NCBI GenBank assembly: GCA_029465975.1
Contig: CM055761.1
Span: forward strand, 4,039,323-4,103,322
DNA from: Dallia pectoralis
Taxonomy: Eukaryota; Chordata; Actinopteri; Esociformes; Umbridae
DNA length: 64,000 nucleotides
Direction: 5' to 3'
Below the pieces are notes generated by a model. That model was not told the origin of the DNA. It did no database searches and saw only the letters and a program-made list of their open reading frames with translations. This document shows, in pieces, positions 1 through 12,073 of this stretch. The stretch's first letter is position 1, and every line of letters begins with the position of its first letter. The position numbers and the translations under genes are program-made.

Positions 1-847
1 CATTAGAGGGAGTTCAAATGACATCTGATCATTCTACTGTGGTGGGCGGGCCTGGTCCTGGAATGCTGCAAAGGCACTTTGACTTAACTGACCTGAAGGA
101 ACCATGTGTGTTGGATTAGAGTATCACCTGGCAGTTGGGATAGAATCCTGCTGTACCTGAGGTACTCAAGAAACAGGATGGACAGACTATCTCGGATTTG
201 AAACGGCCAGACATTTCTGTCCTCTCGTACGAATGGCAAAATGAACACAGTAAAAAAAAAAACTGTAAAGCTGTTAGCATGGCTAACATTGGGTGAGTTA
301 TAGTATTAGTTCAGCTTAGGCAACGCTACCGATTCACAAGACTGAGTTGCCATCCAGTTTCTACTCCTGACGCTGACAGTGGCAGTCTGTTCACTATCTC
401 ACATGGTGCGCTTGTGTGCTTTTAAATGTCGGGCCAGGAAGCTCCTGTGTGCAACTGAAAACACGGGAGTCCAGTTCACGTTGGTTTCTAAACGGATCAA
501 GTGACTGAGAACGCGGCTTCGTGGAAGACTTGTCCTGAATCAAGAGGCAATCTATTTATTCGGTAAACCGACAAACCAAAGTGAAATAATAATGTTGATA
601 AATGAATGATATTGACTATCTACATAGTGTATGGGAAGGCAGTGGTCTGCAGTAGAAGAGTACCTTGTTTCCGTTGCCATGACTCCCTGTGTAACTCTCC
701 CCCCTCCATCCGCACTGGGATACCATCTTAAATACAGTATATTACATATATATTACATAAGGAATTATATATAGTACATTGTAAGCATGTCACACTACTC
801 CCTAATCAACAACCCTGACGCTCCAATGTGGCTCTGGGGAAATTTTT
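1..847. other. pbx1 intron 3 sequence without recognised gene
   Basis: Non-coding sequence of ordinary complexity with an AT-rich patch around 735-780. No recognisable exon, RNA gene or array is present. Exon 4 of pbx1 would lie further toward and beyond position 1. Confidence 0.6.
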
Positions 848-954
848 CCCTAGGCACAGATCTAGGATCAGCTTCATGCCCCCAGATCCTAACCTTAGGG
901 TCCGCTATAGTGGGAAAAAATGCTAAACTGACCCAAGATCAGCATCTAGTCCCC
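848..954. mobile_element. Short inverted-repeat MITE-like element
   Basis: The left end (CTAGGCACAGATCTAGGATC, then AG) is an imperfect inverted repeat of the right end (CTGACCCAAGATCAGCATCT, then AG). A short middle containing CCTAACCTTAGG separates them. From memory this is a common non-autonomous repeat in salmonids and related fish. It has no coding capacity and the family name is not assigned here. Confidence 0.55.
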
Positions 955-1027
955 GTACTAAAACTGTATGTGTGTGTCTTAGGATGGCAACCCTGTCTAC
1001 AGACGACATGCTACTGTTCTGTATGGA

Positions 1028-1905
1028 GAAAATGTGAGCCGCGTCTGAGGCTATACAGGGAAATGTGAGCCGCGTCTGAGGCTATACAGGGAAATGTGAG
1101 CCGCGTCTGAGGCTATACAATCAAATGTGAGCCGCGTCTGAGGCTATACAATGAAATGTGAGCCGCGTCTGAGGCTATACAATCAAATGTGAGCCGCGTC
1201 TGAGGCTATACAGGGAAATGTGAGCCGCGTCTGAGGCTATACAGGGAAATGTGAGCCGCGTCTGAGGCTATACAGGGAAATGTGAGCCGCGTCTGAGGCT
1301 ATACAATCAAATGTGAGCCGCGTCTGAGGCTATACAGGGAAATGTGAGCCGCGTCTGAGGCTATACAGGGAAATGTGAGCCGCGTCTGAGGCTATACAGG
1401 GAAATGTGAGCCGCGTCTGAGGCTATACAGGGAAATGTGAGCCGCGTCTGAGGCTATACAGGGAAATGTGAGCCGCGTCTGAGGCTATACATGGGAAATG
1501 TGAGCCGCGTCTGAGGCTATACATGGGAAATGTGAGCCGCGTCTGAGGCTATACAATGAAATGTGAGCCGCGTCTGAGGCTATACAATCAAATGTGAGCC
1601 GCGTCTGAGGCTATACAATCAAATGTGAGCCGCGTCTGAGGCTATACAGGGAAATGTGAGCCGCGTCTGAGGCTATACAGGGAAATGTGAGCCGCGTCTG
1701 AGGCTATACAGGGAAATGTGAGCCGCGTCTGAGGCTATACATGGGAAATGTGAGCCGCGTCTGAGGCTATACATGGGAAATGTGAGCCGCGTCTGAGGCT
1801 ATACATGGGAAATGTGAGCCGCGTCTGAGGCTATACATGGGAAATGTGAGCCGCGTCTGAGGCTATACAATGAAATGTGAGCCGCGTACAGGCTATACAG
1901 GGAAA
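1028..1905. repeat. 31-bp minisatellite, about 28 units
   Basis: Near-identical tandem units share the core GTGAGCCGCGTCTGAGGCTA followed by TACA. Units differ almost only in the 3-4 bases joining them (GGG, ATC, ATG or TGGG before AAATGTG). The core contains a small AGCC...GGCT inverted repeat. The last unit has a changed interior. The array is in intron 3, about 520 bp past the exon 3 donor. Confidence 0.97.
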
Positions 1906-2428
1906 CACATTTGCATCAAACAGAGCCTGCATTCATTCCAGCCAGTACTTAGTGTTCGACTGTGTGTGTATATAGTGGTTAGTAAACAGACATTATGTTA
2001 TGCACTAGAACCCTCTGTGTAATTTATTGGCACAGTGGATAATTACATAGAGGAGTAAAGGACGGACATGTGATGGACACGGGATGGGAACGAGACTGAG
2101 AACCAAAAACCTATAAAACGTTTTGTTCTCCGCGACTTTAAACGGATGCCTGCGCGTCGAAAGACTTCTTAATCACTATGTAAATATCAAAACGACCATG
2201 TGGCGTCTGTCGATGCCCAATGACTGTTTCTGGTAGTGTAGCGAAAATGACACGGCTGGATTAGAACGGTGTCAAGCGCATCGTTAGCCTGCCGCAGTGA
2301 TGTGGACGGCGGGTCAGTAAACAAAGAGACGATGGAGATGAAGAGGGCGGCTACTTTAGGTCACGGGGTTGAACTTGGTGACCCCGGTGGGAGACAGGTG
2401 TTCCTGAGAGTGGCGCGTCCGTCCTCAC
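1906..2428. other. Intron 3 next to the exon 3 donor
   Basis: Complex single-copy sequence between the minisatellite and exon 3. It includes an antisense open frame that overlaps exon 3 and is only its shadow. Nothing else is recognised. Confidence 0.6.
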
Positions 2429-2676
2429 CTGTTCATATTTCTCCAGCTCTGTGTGGTAGATCTGTCTTATCTGAGACAGCTTGGCTCGGTAGTCCGAGTG
2501 CTCCGCTGAGTTATCGGAGCCTGCCCCGCCCCCGGAGGCTGCCGCAGCCGCTGCCGCCGCCGCGGAGCCGCCCCCTTTCTCTGGTCCGGACACGCCCTCT
2601 GCCAGCAGCATGTTGTCCAGTCGCATGAGCTGGGCATCTGGCGGCTCCTCCTCCTGGGCACCGCGGATACTCAGAA
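2429..2676 (-). CDS. pbx1: pbx1 coding exon 3 (residues 86-168), alanine tract and start of PBC-B
   Basis: The 248-nt exon follows acceptor TTTATAG and ends at CAG before donor GTGAGG (2428 downward). It encodes LSIRGAQEEEPPDAQ, then LMRLDNMLLAEG, a Gly/Ser segment, nine alanines at about residues 124-132, and SDYRAKLSQIRQIYHTELEK, which begins PBC-B. The alanines use mixed codons (GCG, GCA, GCT, GCC), so the tract is not a fresh slippage expansion. One extra glycine after the alanines, relative to human PBX1 from memory, would explain a length of 248 rather than 245 nt. The usual PTDPQ/PPDPQ reads PPDAQ here, a one-base difference. The exon ends in phase 0; exon 4 lies beyond the window. Confidence 0.95.
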
Positions 2677-2911
2677 CTATAAATGACAGGAAAGGTCATA
2701 GGTTAAAGGTCAGCGAACGCAGGTCACGGCACCGCGACACTGTAATAAGGCTGTCGGCTTTATGCACTAACCCTACGACCCGCCTAGCTTCACGCCTGAA
2801 ACACGCACCACACGCACCACACCAAGCACATACTTGTCAAGAAGGCAACAGTGCATCACTAGTCCTCTTCACCAAGTGCTTAGAGGATCCTCCATAGGAA
2901 CTGTGGAAGCC

Positions 2912-3352
2912 GGTATATTTACAGTATGTGCGGTATATGGCAGTAACAGTATGTACGGTATATGGCAGTAACAGTATGTACGGTATATGGCAGTAACAAT
3001 ATGTACTGTATATGGCAGTAACTGTGGTTGTGTTAATGGCAGTAACAGTATGTAGTGAATACGGCAGTAACTGTAGGTAGTGTAAATGCCAGTAAACCGT
3101 AGGTAGTATAAATGGCAGTAACCGTAGGTAGTATAAATGGCAGTAACCGTAGGTAGTATAAATGGCAGTAACCGTAGGTAGTGTAAATGGCAGTAACCGT
3201 AGGTAGTGTAAATGGCAGTAACCGTAGGTAGTATAAATGGCAGTAACCGTAGGTAGTATAAATGGCAGTAACCGTAGGTAGTGTAAATGGCAGTAACCGT
3301 AGGTAGTATAAATGGCAGTAACCGTAGGTAGTGTAAATGGCAGTAACAGTAC
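2912..3352. repeat. 25-bp minisatellite
   Basis: Tandem units are built on AAATGGCAGTAACCGTAGGT with AGT and a GT or AT joint. The left third has diverged forms (ACAGTATGTACGGTATATGG) of the same length. The right part is nearly homogeneous, so the array has younger and older halves. Confidence 0.95.
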
Positions 3353-4959
3353 AGTTACTGTAAGTGTAGTGATAGTAAAGCTGGCACTAGGACCTCCCTG
3401 TCACGACTGGGTTCATCCAGTTGATAAATCACCTGCCTCTTTATGGCTCATCTCTCTGCCAGGATAAAGGCTACACCGCTAAAGACTCTGGCAAGACTAC
3501 ACATAATAAAACTCCATTTATATAATTTCATTAACTTAAAATGCAACTTAAATAACATAGACCGGGGCAGAGGCCAGCGCTGTTTGGTATTCAATACCAA
3601 TGTCATAAAGCAATCTGGGATATTGGAGGAAAAGACAAACAAATACAACACAGGGTTACCCTCTGGGAACAAATGAGGCGTCAGCTCGCCTCCCCTACAA
3701 CCGTTTAGTGAACTACTATTGACTAGCCCTTGTAGTGCTCCGCTCCAAACTAGCGCACTATGTAGCAGGCAGCGTGTAACGACGAACACATGGCCTGTGT
3801 GGGTGACATCATTGATGTCCCAGATGCCTTATATCGGAATTATTGGGACACTTTGAACTGTGGATAATGTTGGCATTGCACTTGAACGATTTCCAGTTCA
3901 GTCTGTAAATGTGACCTCCATTCACGGACGCAGAAAACACACGCTGATTGATGCTATTACAGCGGCGGTTGGTTAGTATTCCGACCGTGCCCTCAGAGAG
4001 CTGTTGTGGGAGGCATAAAGATCAGGGCAACAACTGAAGCCTGTCATTGAGCAATAGAGAGGACACTATGTACCCCCGACTTGGCGGGAGGTGGGCCGGC
4101 AGAGCCAAGATAATCATGCAGTTTTCTTGTCTTCCACTAGAGGTCTTCCTCACGGTTCTTTATGGTACAATCTACACGGCAACCACCTCCTGTTAATACA
4201 CACGAACCATAACGAGTCTGAATCAGTTCTGATAACAAACACCTTCTCCAAGTGAACATTAATTTAAACACCGATATTATGAGGAAAAACCGGTGCATAA
4301 AAAGCATCCCAACGAAATGTCACTACTTTTGATGTCTACGCTGCGTCTTGCGCACTGTTGATGGCTTAGTGACTTTACGGCCAACATGTGTTGATTTTCA
4401 TTTGCAACATTAGCGCCCCTCACATCTCTCGTTGTGTCTGGATGAAAGTGGACAGGCAGGGAACACAGTTCATTAGTCCAGAGACAATGGGAGTATCTTG
4501 GTACATTAACCTCAGAGTAGACTATCCAAGCCACCGTACGAGGTCTGGAGGTTTGGGGCGGTGAGGCGGGGGGGGGGACGTGGCTGGCAATGGGATGAGA
4601 AAGAGGCCGGCTGTACGGCCAGAGGGTGGGTACCCCCGCCTCAGCCCTCCCCCACCTCCCCCCTACACCCGGTCTCCCTTTAAGTGGACTGGAAATGTGC
4701 ACGCTGTGACTGTTGGCGAGTGGGATGAAGAGGAAGAGGTCATGGGTTCAGCACGAGTGCCCAGCAGGAGGTAGATTGAGTGTGTCTGGGGAATGGGGGG
4801 GGTTGTACGGCTCCTGGGACTTACGGGGACTCACAGGGACCGCTGCACAAGCATTCTGTTCATGTGGAATATGTAGAGGGCATCACCAGTGTCATTAGGC
4901 TACATCCCTCAACCCGCTGACAAGGTATGGACGAGGGTCAGCGAGGGGAATCCCACTAG
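3353..4959. other. Intron 2 segment, mostly single copy
   Basis: No exon is seen. A stretch near 3690-3770 resembles a decayed copy of the palindromic MITE family (GTAGTGCTCC, GCGCACTATGTAG) but is too diverged to call. The minus-strand open frames here have no recognised homology. A PBX-HOX-like TGATTGATG sits at 3945-3953. Confidence 0.5.
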
Positions 4960-5946
4960 ATGTGTGTGTGTGTGTGTGTGTGTGTGAAAGGGCACTGTGT
5001 AATAGTCCTTATTATAGTACACTACTGGATGTGTGTGTGTGTGTGAAAGGGGACTGTGTACTAGTCCTTATTATAGTACACTACTGGATGTGTGTGTATG
5101 GAAGGGCACTGTGTACTAGCCCTTATTATAGTACACTACTGGATGTGTGTGTGTGTGTGTACTAGCCCTTTTTATTATTATTATAGTACAGTACTGGATG
5201 TGTGTGTGTGTGTGTGTGTACTAGCCCTTTTTATTATTATTATAGTACAGTACTGGATGTGTGTGTGTGTGTGTGTGTGTGTACTAGCCCTTTTTATTAT
5301 TATTATAGTACAGTACTGGATGTGTGTGTGTGTGTGTGTGTGTGTGTACTAGCCCTTTTTATTATTATTATAGTACACTACTGGATGTGTGTGTGTGTAC
5401 TAGCCCTTTTTATTATTATTATAGTACACTACTGGATGTGTGTGTGTGTACTAGCCCTTTTTCTTATTATTATAGTACACTACTGGATGTGTGTGTGTGT
5501 ACTAGCCCTTTTTATTATTATTATACTACACTACTGGATGTGTGTGTGTGTACTAGCCCTTTTTATTATTATTATACTACACTACTGGATGTGTGTGTGT
5601 GTACTAGCCCTTTTTATTATTATTATACTACACTACTGGATGTGTGTGTGTGTACTAGCCCTTTTTATTATTATTATAGTACACTACTGGATGTGTGTGT
5701 GTGTATTAGCCCTTTTTATTATTATTATAGTACACACTGGCTGTGTGTGTGTGTGTGTACTAGCCCTTTTTCTTATTATTATAGTACACTACTGGATGTG
5801 TGTGTGTGTACTAGCCCTTTTTATTATTATTATAGTACACTACTGGATGTGTGTGTGTGTACTAGCCCTTTTTATTATTATTATAGTACACACTGGATGT
5901 GTGTGTGTGTAATAACCCTTTTTATTATTATTATAGTACACACTGG
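4960..5946. repeat. 51-bp compound minisatellite with embedded GT microsatellite
   Basis: About 18 units each join a variable (GT)n tract to TACTAGCCCTTTTTATTATT and a following ATTATAGTACACTACTGGAT block. The first units lack the TTTTATTATTATT part and have longer or irregular GT tracts. Long open frames on the plus strand are repeat read-through. Confidence 0.95.
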
Positions 5947-6414
5947 GCCCAGGTCAGAATAAGTGAACTATTTAACACACACATTTTGTTTATTGTTCTT
6001 TCAACTCCTAGGTCCACACGGTGACCTTCTCCAGAAGTCTATTAGGCCTTTCTGCACTAGTTCATCCATCTGTTCTCCTACACCGAGGAGTGTTGGCGTA
6101 GCAGCGCGTTTCCTGTGGTTACCACCTCATAAAATAGGTATAGTGGGCGTGAAGCCGCGGCGAGAGTCAGATCTTGTAAACCGCCGGGAAAGAATGTGGT
6201 ATATACTGTTGTGACCTCAATTGTCACGGGAATCCACTTGTGGAACGGCGGGAAGGACTGGCTCAATGACTCTGTGGACGGAGGAATTCCAGGTCCAGCT
6301 AAATGTTGAACTACGAATGACCCCCGGATGTCTAAACAAACTCTCCTGTTTACAGCAAGTTCCCAAAGTCATAAAATGTCTAGACTCAAATTAAAATGGA
6401 ACGTAAAGTCCGTG
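5947..6414. other. Intron 2 segment, nothing recognised
   Basis: Single-copy sequence with no identifiable gene, RNA or repeat. Confidence 0.5.
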
Positions 6415-6516
6415 TCCCAAATTGCGCCCTGTTGCCAACGTAGTGTACTACTTTTCAACAAGGAAGACAGGGCTCAGAACGAGTTCACTACACAGGGGAC
6501 ACGGCGCCATTTGGGA
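6415..6516. mobile_element. Palindromic MITE copy
   Basis: It begins TCCCAAATTGCGCCCTGTT and ends GGCGCCATTTGGGA. The two halves are imperfect reverse complements around a TAGTGTACTAC / GAGTTCACTAC core. It is a member of the dispersed family seen through the window. Confidence 0.7.
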
Positions 6517-7818
6517 TTCAAACAAAACTCCCTTCTGCGTTCACGCAATGGTTTAATTCTCGTCTGCCAAGTCTCGAGCTTAACATTCGCTAGTGTTTAT
6601 TTTACTTGGCCCAAAGTACCTCCTCCATCAGTCTTTGACGAGAGCGACCATTCCACTGCAGGTCACAGCTCAGAAGGTCTTCCTCTGAGAGAAAAACCGA
6701 GAGAGGGAAAATATTTCATCCACATTTAAAGATTGAACTATGAACAAAGGTCGGCCGCAGAAAGCAGCGGAAAATGTCAGATGTAGATGTAGCGGAGAAC
6801 GCGAGTAATACGCTTTTTAATTAAACATTTTAGGAAACGTGTCATTTGGTTCGAATATCGCAACAACAAAGTACAAGAAGAAGAAGAAAAAAACATGTTG
6901 TCTGAGCAGAACAACAACCACAACGAAAATAGCTCGAGTATTGAACCCGTTTAATAATCTTCTCCGGGTTTCACCAATGATGGAATCACCAGGGAAGCGC
7001 GGCATGGTCTTACGGAGACAGAACCACAAGACTGGATTCTGTGTGTCTCTGCCTCCTATGGCACTGGAGAGTGCTATGATATTATATGTGCAATATTTCT
7101 CTTATTTGGGTAATTGGTTTCCACAGACAGGAGGCCAATAAGAGCAGTGGATGGAATCTGGAGATACTGCTCAACTGCCGTGTGTCTGTCTGTCTCCGTC
7201 TGGTCTGACTGGGGCGCTTGCCTTGATGGAGACAAATTATGATGTTTTTTTTTTTACCCTGAACCTAAAGCACATCATTAGAACCACAGAACAAAATATG
7301 CATTTATTTTATTTATTCGGTATGAAAAAAAGAGAGTACAGCTACACTGAAACAGTCTAGCTGTGGGTCTTAATTACACGAGTCAGTGAGGGCCACTTCG
7401 CTGGCTAATGGCAGGCTAATTGATTCATCCCAATGTTTCCCAAGCTTGAGTCCGGTCTGCACTCCTCTAGACCTGGGTATTATACTAGCTGCATTTTTTG
7501 GCTTTGCGGAGCTGGGCTTGGCTGAGCTGGGCTTGGCTGAGCTGGGCTGAGCTGGCCTGGCTCACTGAACCTATAAAATGGTCCCAAAACTGCCAACACC
7601 ACCAGATATTTTACCCCAGGCAAGAAAAAGCATCATGTATCAGAAATTCTAACTGCATCTGAACACAGTCCTGCTCCACCAGCCCGGCCCAACGTGTTGC
7701 TGTACTTACGGTACTTAAGCACCAGTAGACAAATAATAAGTATATGTACAGCATCTCCAATCCTCCATCTACACATCTCCTCCTCCATCTCACTCTCCTT
7801 CTGTGAACCTCATGTTTA
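6517..7818. other. Intron 2 segment
   Basis: Mostly single copy. A short 15-bp array (GAGCTGGGCTTGGCT) lies at about 7507-7560. No exon is recognised. Confidence 0.5.
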
Positions 7819-8222
7819 GCGGTCTGTGTGTCTTGGTGTGTGTTTGTGCGTGTTTGTGTGTCTTGGTGTGTGTGTTTGTGTGTCTTGGTGTGTGTGTTTG
7901 TGTGTCTTGGTGTGTGTGTTTGTTTGTCTTGGTGTGTGTGTTTGTGTGTCTTGGTGTGTTTGTTTGTGTGTCTTGGTGTGTGTGTGTCTTGGTGTGTGTA
8001 TGTGTCTTTGTGTGTGTGTTTGTGTGTCTTGGTGTGTGTGATTGTGTGTCTTGGTTTGTGTGATTGTGTGTCTTGGTGTGTGTGTTTGTGTGTCTTGGTG
8101 TGTGTGTGTGTGTGTGTCTTGGTGTGTGTGTCTTGGTGTGTGTGTTTGTGTGTCTTGTTGTGTGTGTTTGTGTGTCTTGGTGTGTGTGTTTGTGTGTCTT
8201 GGTGTGTGTGTTTGTGTGTCTT

Positions 8223-8258
<36 letters not shown>

Positions 8259-8268
8259 TGTGTGCGTG
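7819..8268. repeat. GT-rich 20-bp array
   Basis: About 20 units of TGTGTGTTTGTGTGTCTTGG with internal variants, ending in a pure GT run. It opens every reading frame on both strands, which explains the long His/Thr or Cys/Val open frames here. Confidence 0.95.
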
Positions 8269-9374
8269 CACACGTCTAATACTATATACTCCCCCGGCGT
8301 CAGTGACATGCCATTCCCACTAAGGTGCGAGAAAAGCGACCTTTATTTTTCCCAATATGAGTCAAGACATGGGAGTGTTATTGTGCAAAGCAGGCTGACG
8401 GTTATTTATACCAGCCATCACCACTGGTTTCAAATAGGATGGGAGCTACACATCTCACTAAATTTCTGTTCTTAAGGTTTATACGACGACCTTATGACAG
8501 ACCTTCCGCAAAAATGATTTCCAGCCACACCCCTTTTATACACATCAGTGGGTAACAGGTGAAGTTGCCCAGGTCAGGGGTTTAGTTGAACCATAAAGAT
8601 ACAGCAGTTTGTCTTAGAAAGATGTAAAAAATAAGAAAATACAAAGACCTAATGCCTTATTGACAAAGCAGGAATTATGTCTGTGTCATCAGGTGTTTAT
8701 TTTTTTCGGTTCTATTCCCCCTTTGACCCTTCCTGGTACTTAAATAATCGGGTCTAAAAGACAGACACGAGAGGGTTTTTGTCTGTTTTTGGAAGTGGCA
8801 TCTCTCTCTTCCCGGAGAGACAGACGGAAAGTAAAATGTGTCAGCGAAAACAGTGAGGGAGCTGTTAGGTCGAATCGATTCCCACTCGGAAGATCATCAG
8901 AGTGTTTGTCTACAGTATATAGACAGTGAGCGGGCAGACAGGATGGTCAATAGATGGAATTACAACGGATGAAAGAATGACAGTCATTTGTCGCTTTCGT
9001 CGCCACTGCACACCAACGCAGTCTAGTCCTGCCGGCCAAATGTCAACCGACAAGACTGAAAAATTACCGTACCGACGGGATATCGTGACATTAATTTAAC
9101 CCCTCGCCTGGTCTTTAACAAATCCACAAGATTTTGAATAAAAACATAAATGTGAAAAACCTCTGGACACTTGGCTCAGGGGAGGGTGGATTTTTGACTG
9201 TCTGATCGTCTATCAAATAATATTTATTTCCCTTCCAAGAAGGCGCTCAGGAAACAGCCGTATTCTTTGAGGATGAACTGGGAATATTAGGCGAGGGGCT
9301 GATTTACACACCTCCATTTGGACAGGTCTGTTTTCCGAAACCCTCTTCCAATGCGCTCTCCCCCTGTCATTATC
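8269..9374. other. Intron 2 segment, nothing recognised
   Basis: Complex single-copy sequence. No gene, RNA or clear transposon is seen. Confidence 0.5.
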
Positions 9375-9595
9375 TCCCTCCTCTCTCTCTCGTCTCTCCG
9401 TCCTCACCCTCTATCTCTCCTCTCTCTCCCTCTCTCTCTGTCTCCCTCCTCTCTCTCTCTCTGTCCCTCCTCTCTCTCTCGTCTCTCCGTCCTCACCCTC
9501 TATCTCTCCTCTCTCTCCCTCTCTCTCTGTCTCCCTGTCTCCCTCCTCTCTCTCTCTCTCTGTCCCTCCTCTCTCCCTCGTCTCTCCAATCCCAT
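9375..9595. repeat. Pyrimidine-rich CTCTCC array
   Basis: A CT-rich low-complexity tract with a duplicated block of about 90 bp (CTCTCCGTCCTCACCCTCTA appears twice). The open frames in it are low complexity. Confidence 0.85.
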
Positions 9596-10077
9596 TCCCT
9601 CAGATCTTCTCCCCCTTGTACCCCCCCCGCTGTAGGAAGTGTCCCTCTCCCCTTCCGACTGCATTTTCTATTCCCCAACGAGCCAGCTTCAGGCTATTCG
9701 TGACCTGACCATGTCTGTTCAAACCCAGAGGATCTGATTGCAAACCAGATCACAGTGTGTCTTTCATTAATACTATTCTAAAAATAATTTTTAAAATACA
9801 GATGCAGTCTGAATGAGGGAAAAGGACAAAAGCTGTCACAACCGGGTATAAACTGTGCTCTGGAAGAAACACTGACGCGTGTCGGAGAGAGTAGAAGTGG
9901 AGTCCGGGGAATTAGCCGCGGGAGTAGCCGTGGGAGACCCCATATGCAGTCAGAATCAGGGTGTTATCATCTAGTACAGCAAAGGGAGACGTACAGATCC
10001 GTCTCATTCATCAAACGAAGCGTTATCCACATGCTTTGAGATACCGGTCACCATCTTGAGTCATCCCAGTTACAATG

Positions 10078-10108
<31 letters not shown>

Positions 10109-10647
10109 GAAACCAAAACATCCCAAGCGTTGGGTGGAAAAACATAAACATCAACTGAGGCGGAGAGAAATTCTACAACAGTAAAATAGAAGCCGTGCAT
10201 TCCGTCCTCCCGAAATAGCTTTAGGTCTGTCAGTTTTCGGACAGCGGTGACAATATTCTGGAGTGTTTTAAAGCCTTCTGGAAGGAGGATTAAGGTGCAG
10301 CTAGTTCTGTTCCAGGACACTGCCTGCGTGCGTGCCTACGTTTCCAACTGATTCATCTCTTCCTAAATGGCATCACAATTGCAGGCCCTAATAGTTACAG
10401 CAGAGGACAGCCTGTACTGACTGCCATCCGTAGTCCGGATATCTTATCCTATCAGATTAGGAAGACGGTGAGCCGGCCTGTCAAAAGCTATTACCACATG
10501 TAATCCCCTTCTGGATTTCTCCGACATGTCGACAGGGAATTTTGGCGTGGAAGCTTAGTAGTCTAATGATAGGGAAAACCCTGATGTTTAATTAATGACG
10601 TTGGGTTGTCCTGTCACAGTTAAAGATGTGTGGTCATTTTAAGGGTT

Positions 10648-10682
<35 letters not shown>

Positions 10683-11409
10683 GGCCGCCAGAGAGACGGG
10701 AATCTTTGGAGCCTCTCCGTTTCACATAGCTATGCTGTAATGTGATGCTCTATGTTATGGCTTGGTCAGCACCACAGGGACCTGCCAGAAGTGACATCAG
10801 ACCCCAGTCAGGTGACCGTCGACTGGACCAGTCCAGATATGCCCTGGACTAGATACCATACACACACAGGAGACGCACAACATCAGCTTGGTCTGTAAAA
10901 ACAATTAGAGGACATTCTGAAACACGAGGTCTGACTCTGATGTTAGCAAACACATACTGGATATAGATCAACAATATACACAGAGAGTATTTTCAGAGAG
11001 TATTGTCAGTAATGTATTTTTGATTGAAAAGTATTTTAGAACTTAAATTCAATCTCTTGGCACCATTTAGAAGTAACTCATGACGAAAACATATGATAAT
11101 GAAAAGAGTTGCAAATAATTCTAATTATCATCAGACATCCAAATGTTGTTTCCCGTCTCGTACTCAACTTATAAAAAATATATTTAGGCCTATAATAAAA
11201 TAATGTGTGGCTATAGCCTCAAGTCTTGTAAAAACATGATACCGTGAACACAATTAAAAAATCATTCTGTACACTTGCATATTTTTCATTACCATATATT
11301 CCATGTCAACTATAGTGTCGATGTTAACAGATTATATTCGTCATCACTCATGGACATCGGCTTTTGAGGTAACCGGTTCAGTTGAGTTGACGTCCCCCTT
11401 GTTTTATCC
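9596..11409. other. Intron 2 segment with two CA/GT microsatellites
   Basis: A CA run lies at about 10078-10107 and a GT run at about 10649-10681. The rest is single copy and AT-rich toward 11300, with no gene recognised. Confidence 0.55.
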
Positions 11410-11505
11410 CAGAAGGCGGGGAGAACCAGGAGGCGGGGCAGGGCGAACCAGGAGGCGGGGCAGGGCGAACCAGGAGGCGGGGCAAGGCGAACCAGGAGGC
11501 GGGGT
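11410..11505. repeat. 22-bp GC-box minisatellite
   Basis: Four to five units of GAACCAGGAGGCGGGGCAGG plus GC. Each unit carries GGCGGGGC, a consensus Sp1/KLF GC box. The array sits in otherwise modest-GC sequence. Confidence 0.9.
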
Positions 11506-12073
11506 GAACCGCCAAAGTTCCGGTTTTAACAGGTCCGTCGTCACGCGCGCGGTGTGTGTTGCTATCCGCTCCACCACCCTGACGACTGTATAATGAATCA
11601 TGCCGATGTAGAATTAGCATGTCGCTGTCGCCTCGGCTCTGCCCCCCCCGTGACAGCCAGGACCACCGTGACACACCCATCCTCCCCGGCGCGTCAAGTG
11701 TGAGGGGGGGGGAGGGGGCTGCTGTGATTTATTAACTGCTAAAGCCACAATGAAGTGTGCCCACTGAATCGCCAATGCAAACAAATAGGGCCAGTGCTGT
11801 CACTGTACATTAATCTAGACGTGCCCACCGCACACAGCCCCTGTTGAACCAGACAGGGTTAAAGACGATGTCCAGTCGTGAACCGTTTGCGGTTTGTAAA
11901 TACCGTACAGTAGGACTGGTGAGGGAGCCTGCTCGTTAGACATCAATGGTCATTAGTCAAATGGAGGAAGATGATAAAACAGACAGACCAAAGGTCTGAC
12001 AAATGAAAGGGTTCATTTAATCCATTTCACATTGCAGTGAGGGTTTAGACATGCACTGTTCTTACAGACCCGT
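11506..12073. other. Intron 2 segment, nothing recognised
   Basis: It contains a C-run and a G-run (near 11645 and 11703) and otherwise single-copy sequence. Confidence 0.5.

Noticed and set aside
1028..1905. CRISPR-like array of repeats and spacers
   Set aside because: Direct repeats are contiguous with only 3-4 variable bases and no spacers, and the genome is vertebrate; it is a minisatellite.
2269..2628. 119-codon plus-strand frame over exon 3
   Set aside because: Antisense shadow of the GC-rich pbx1 exon 3.
5202..5962. Open frames of 212-236 codons on the plus strand
   Set aside because: They are translations of the 51-bp GT-containing minisatellite (repeated FYYYYST and MCVCV peptides), without any conserved domain.
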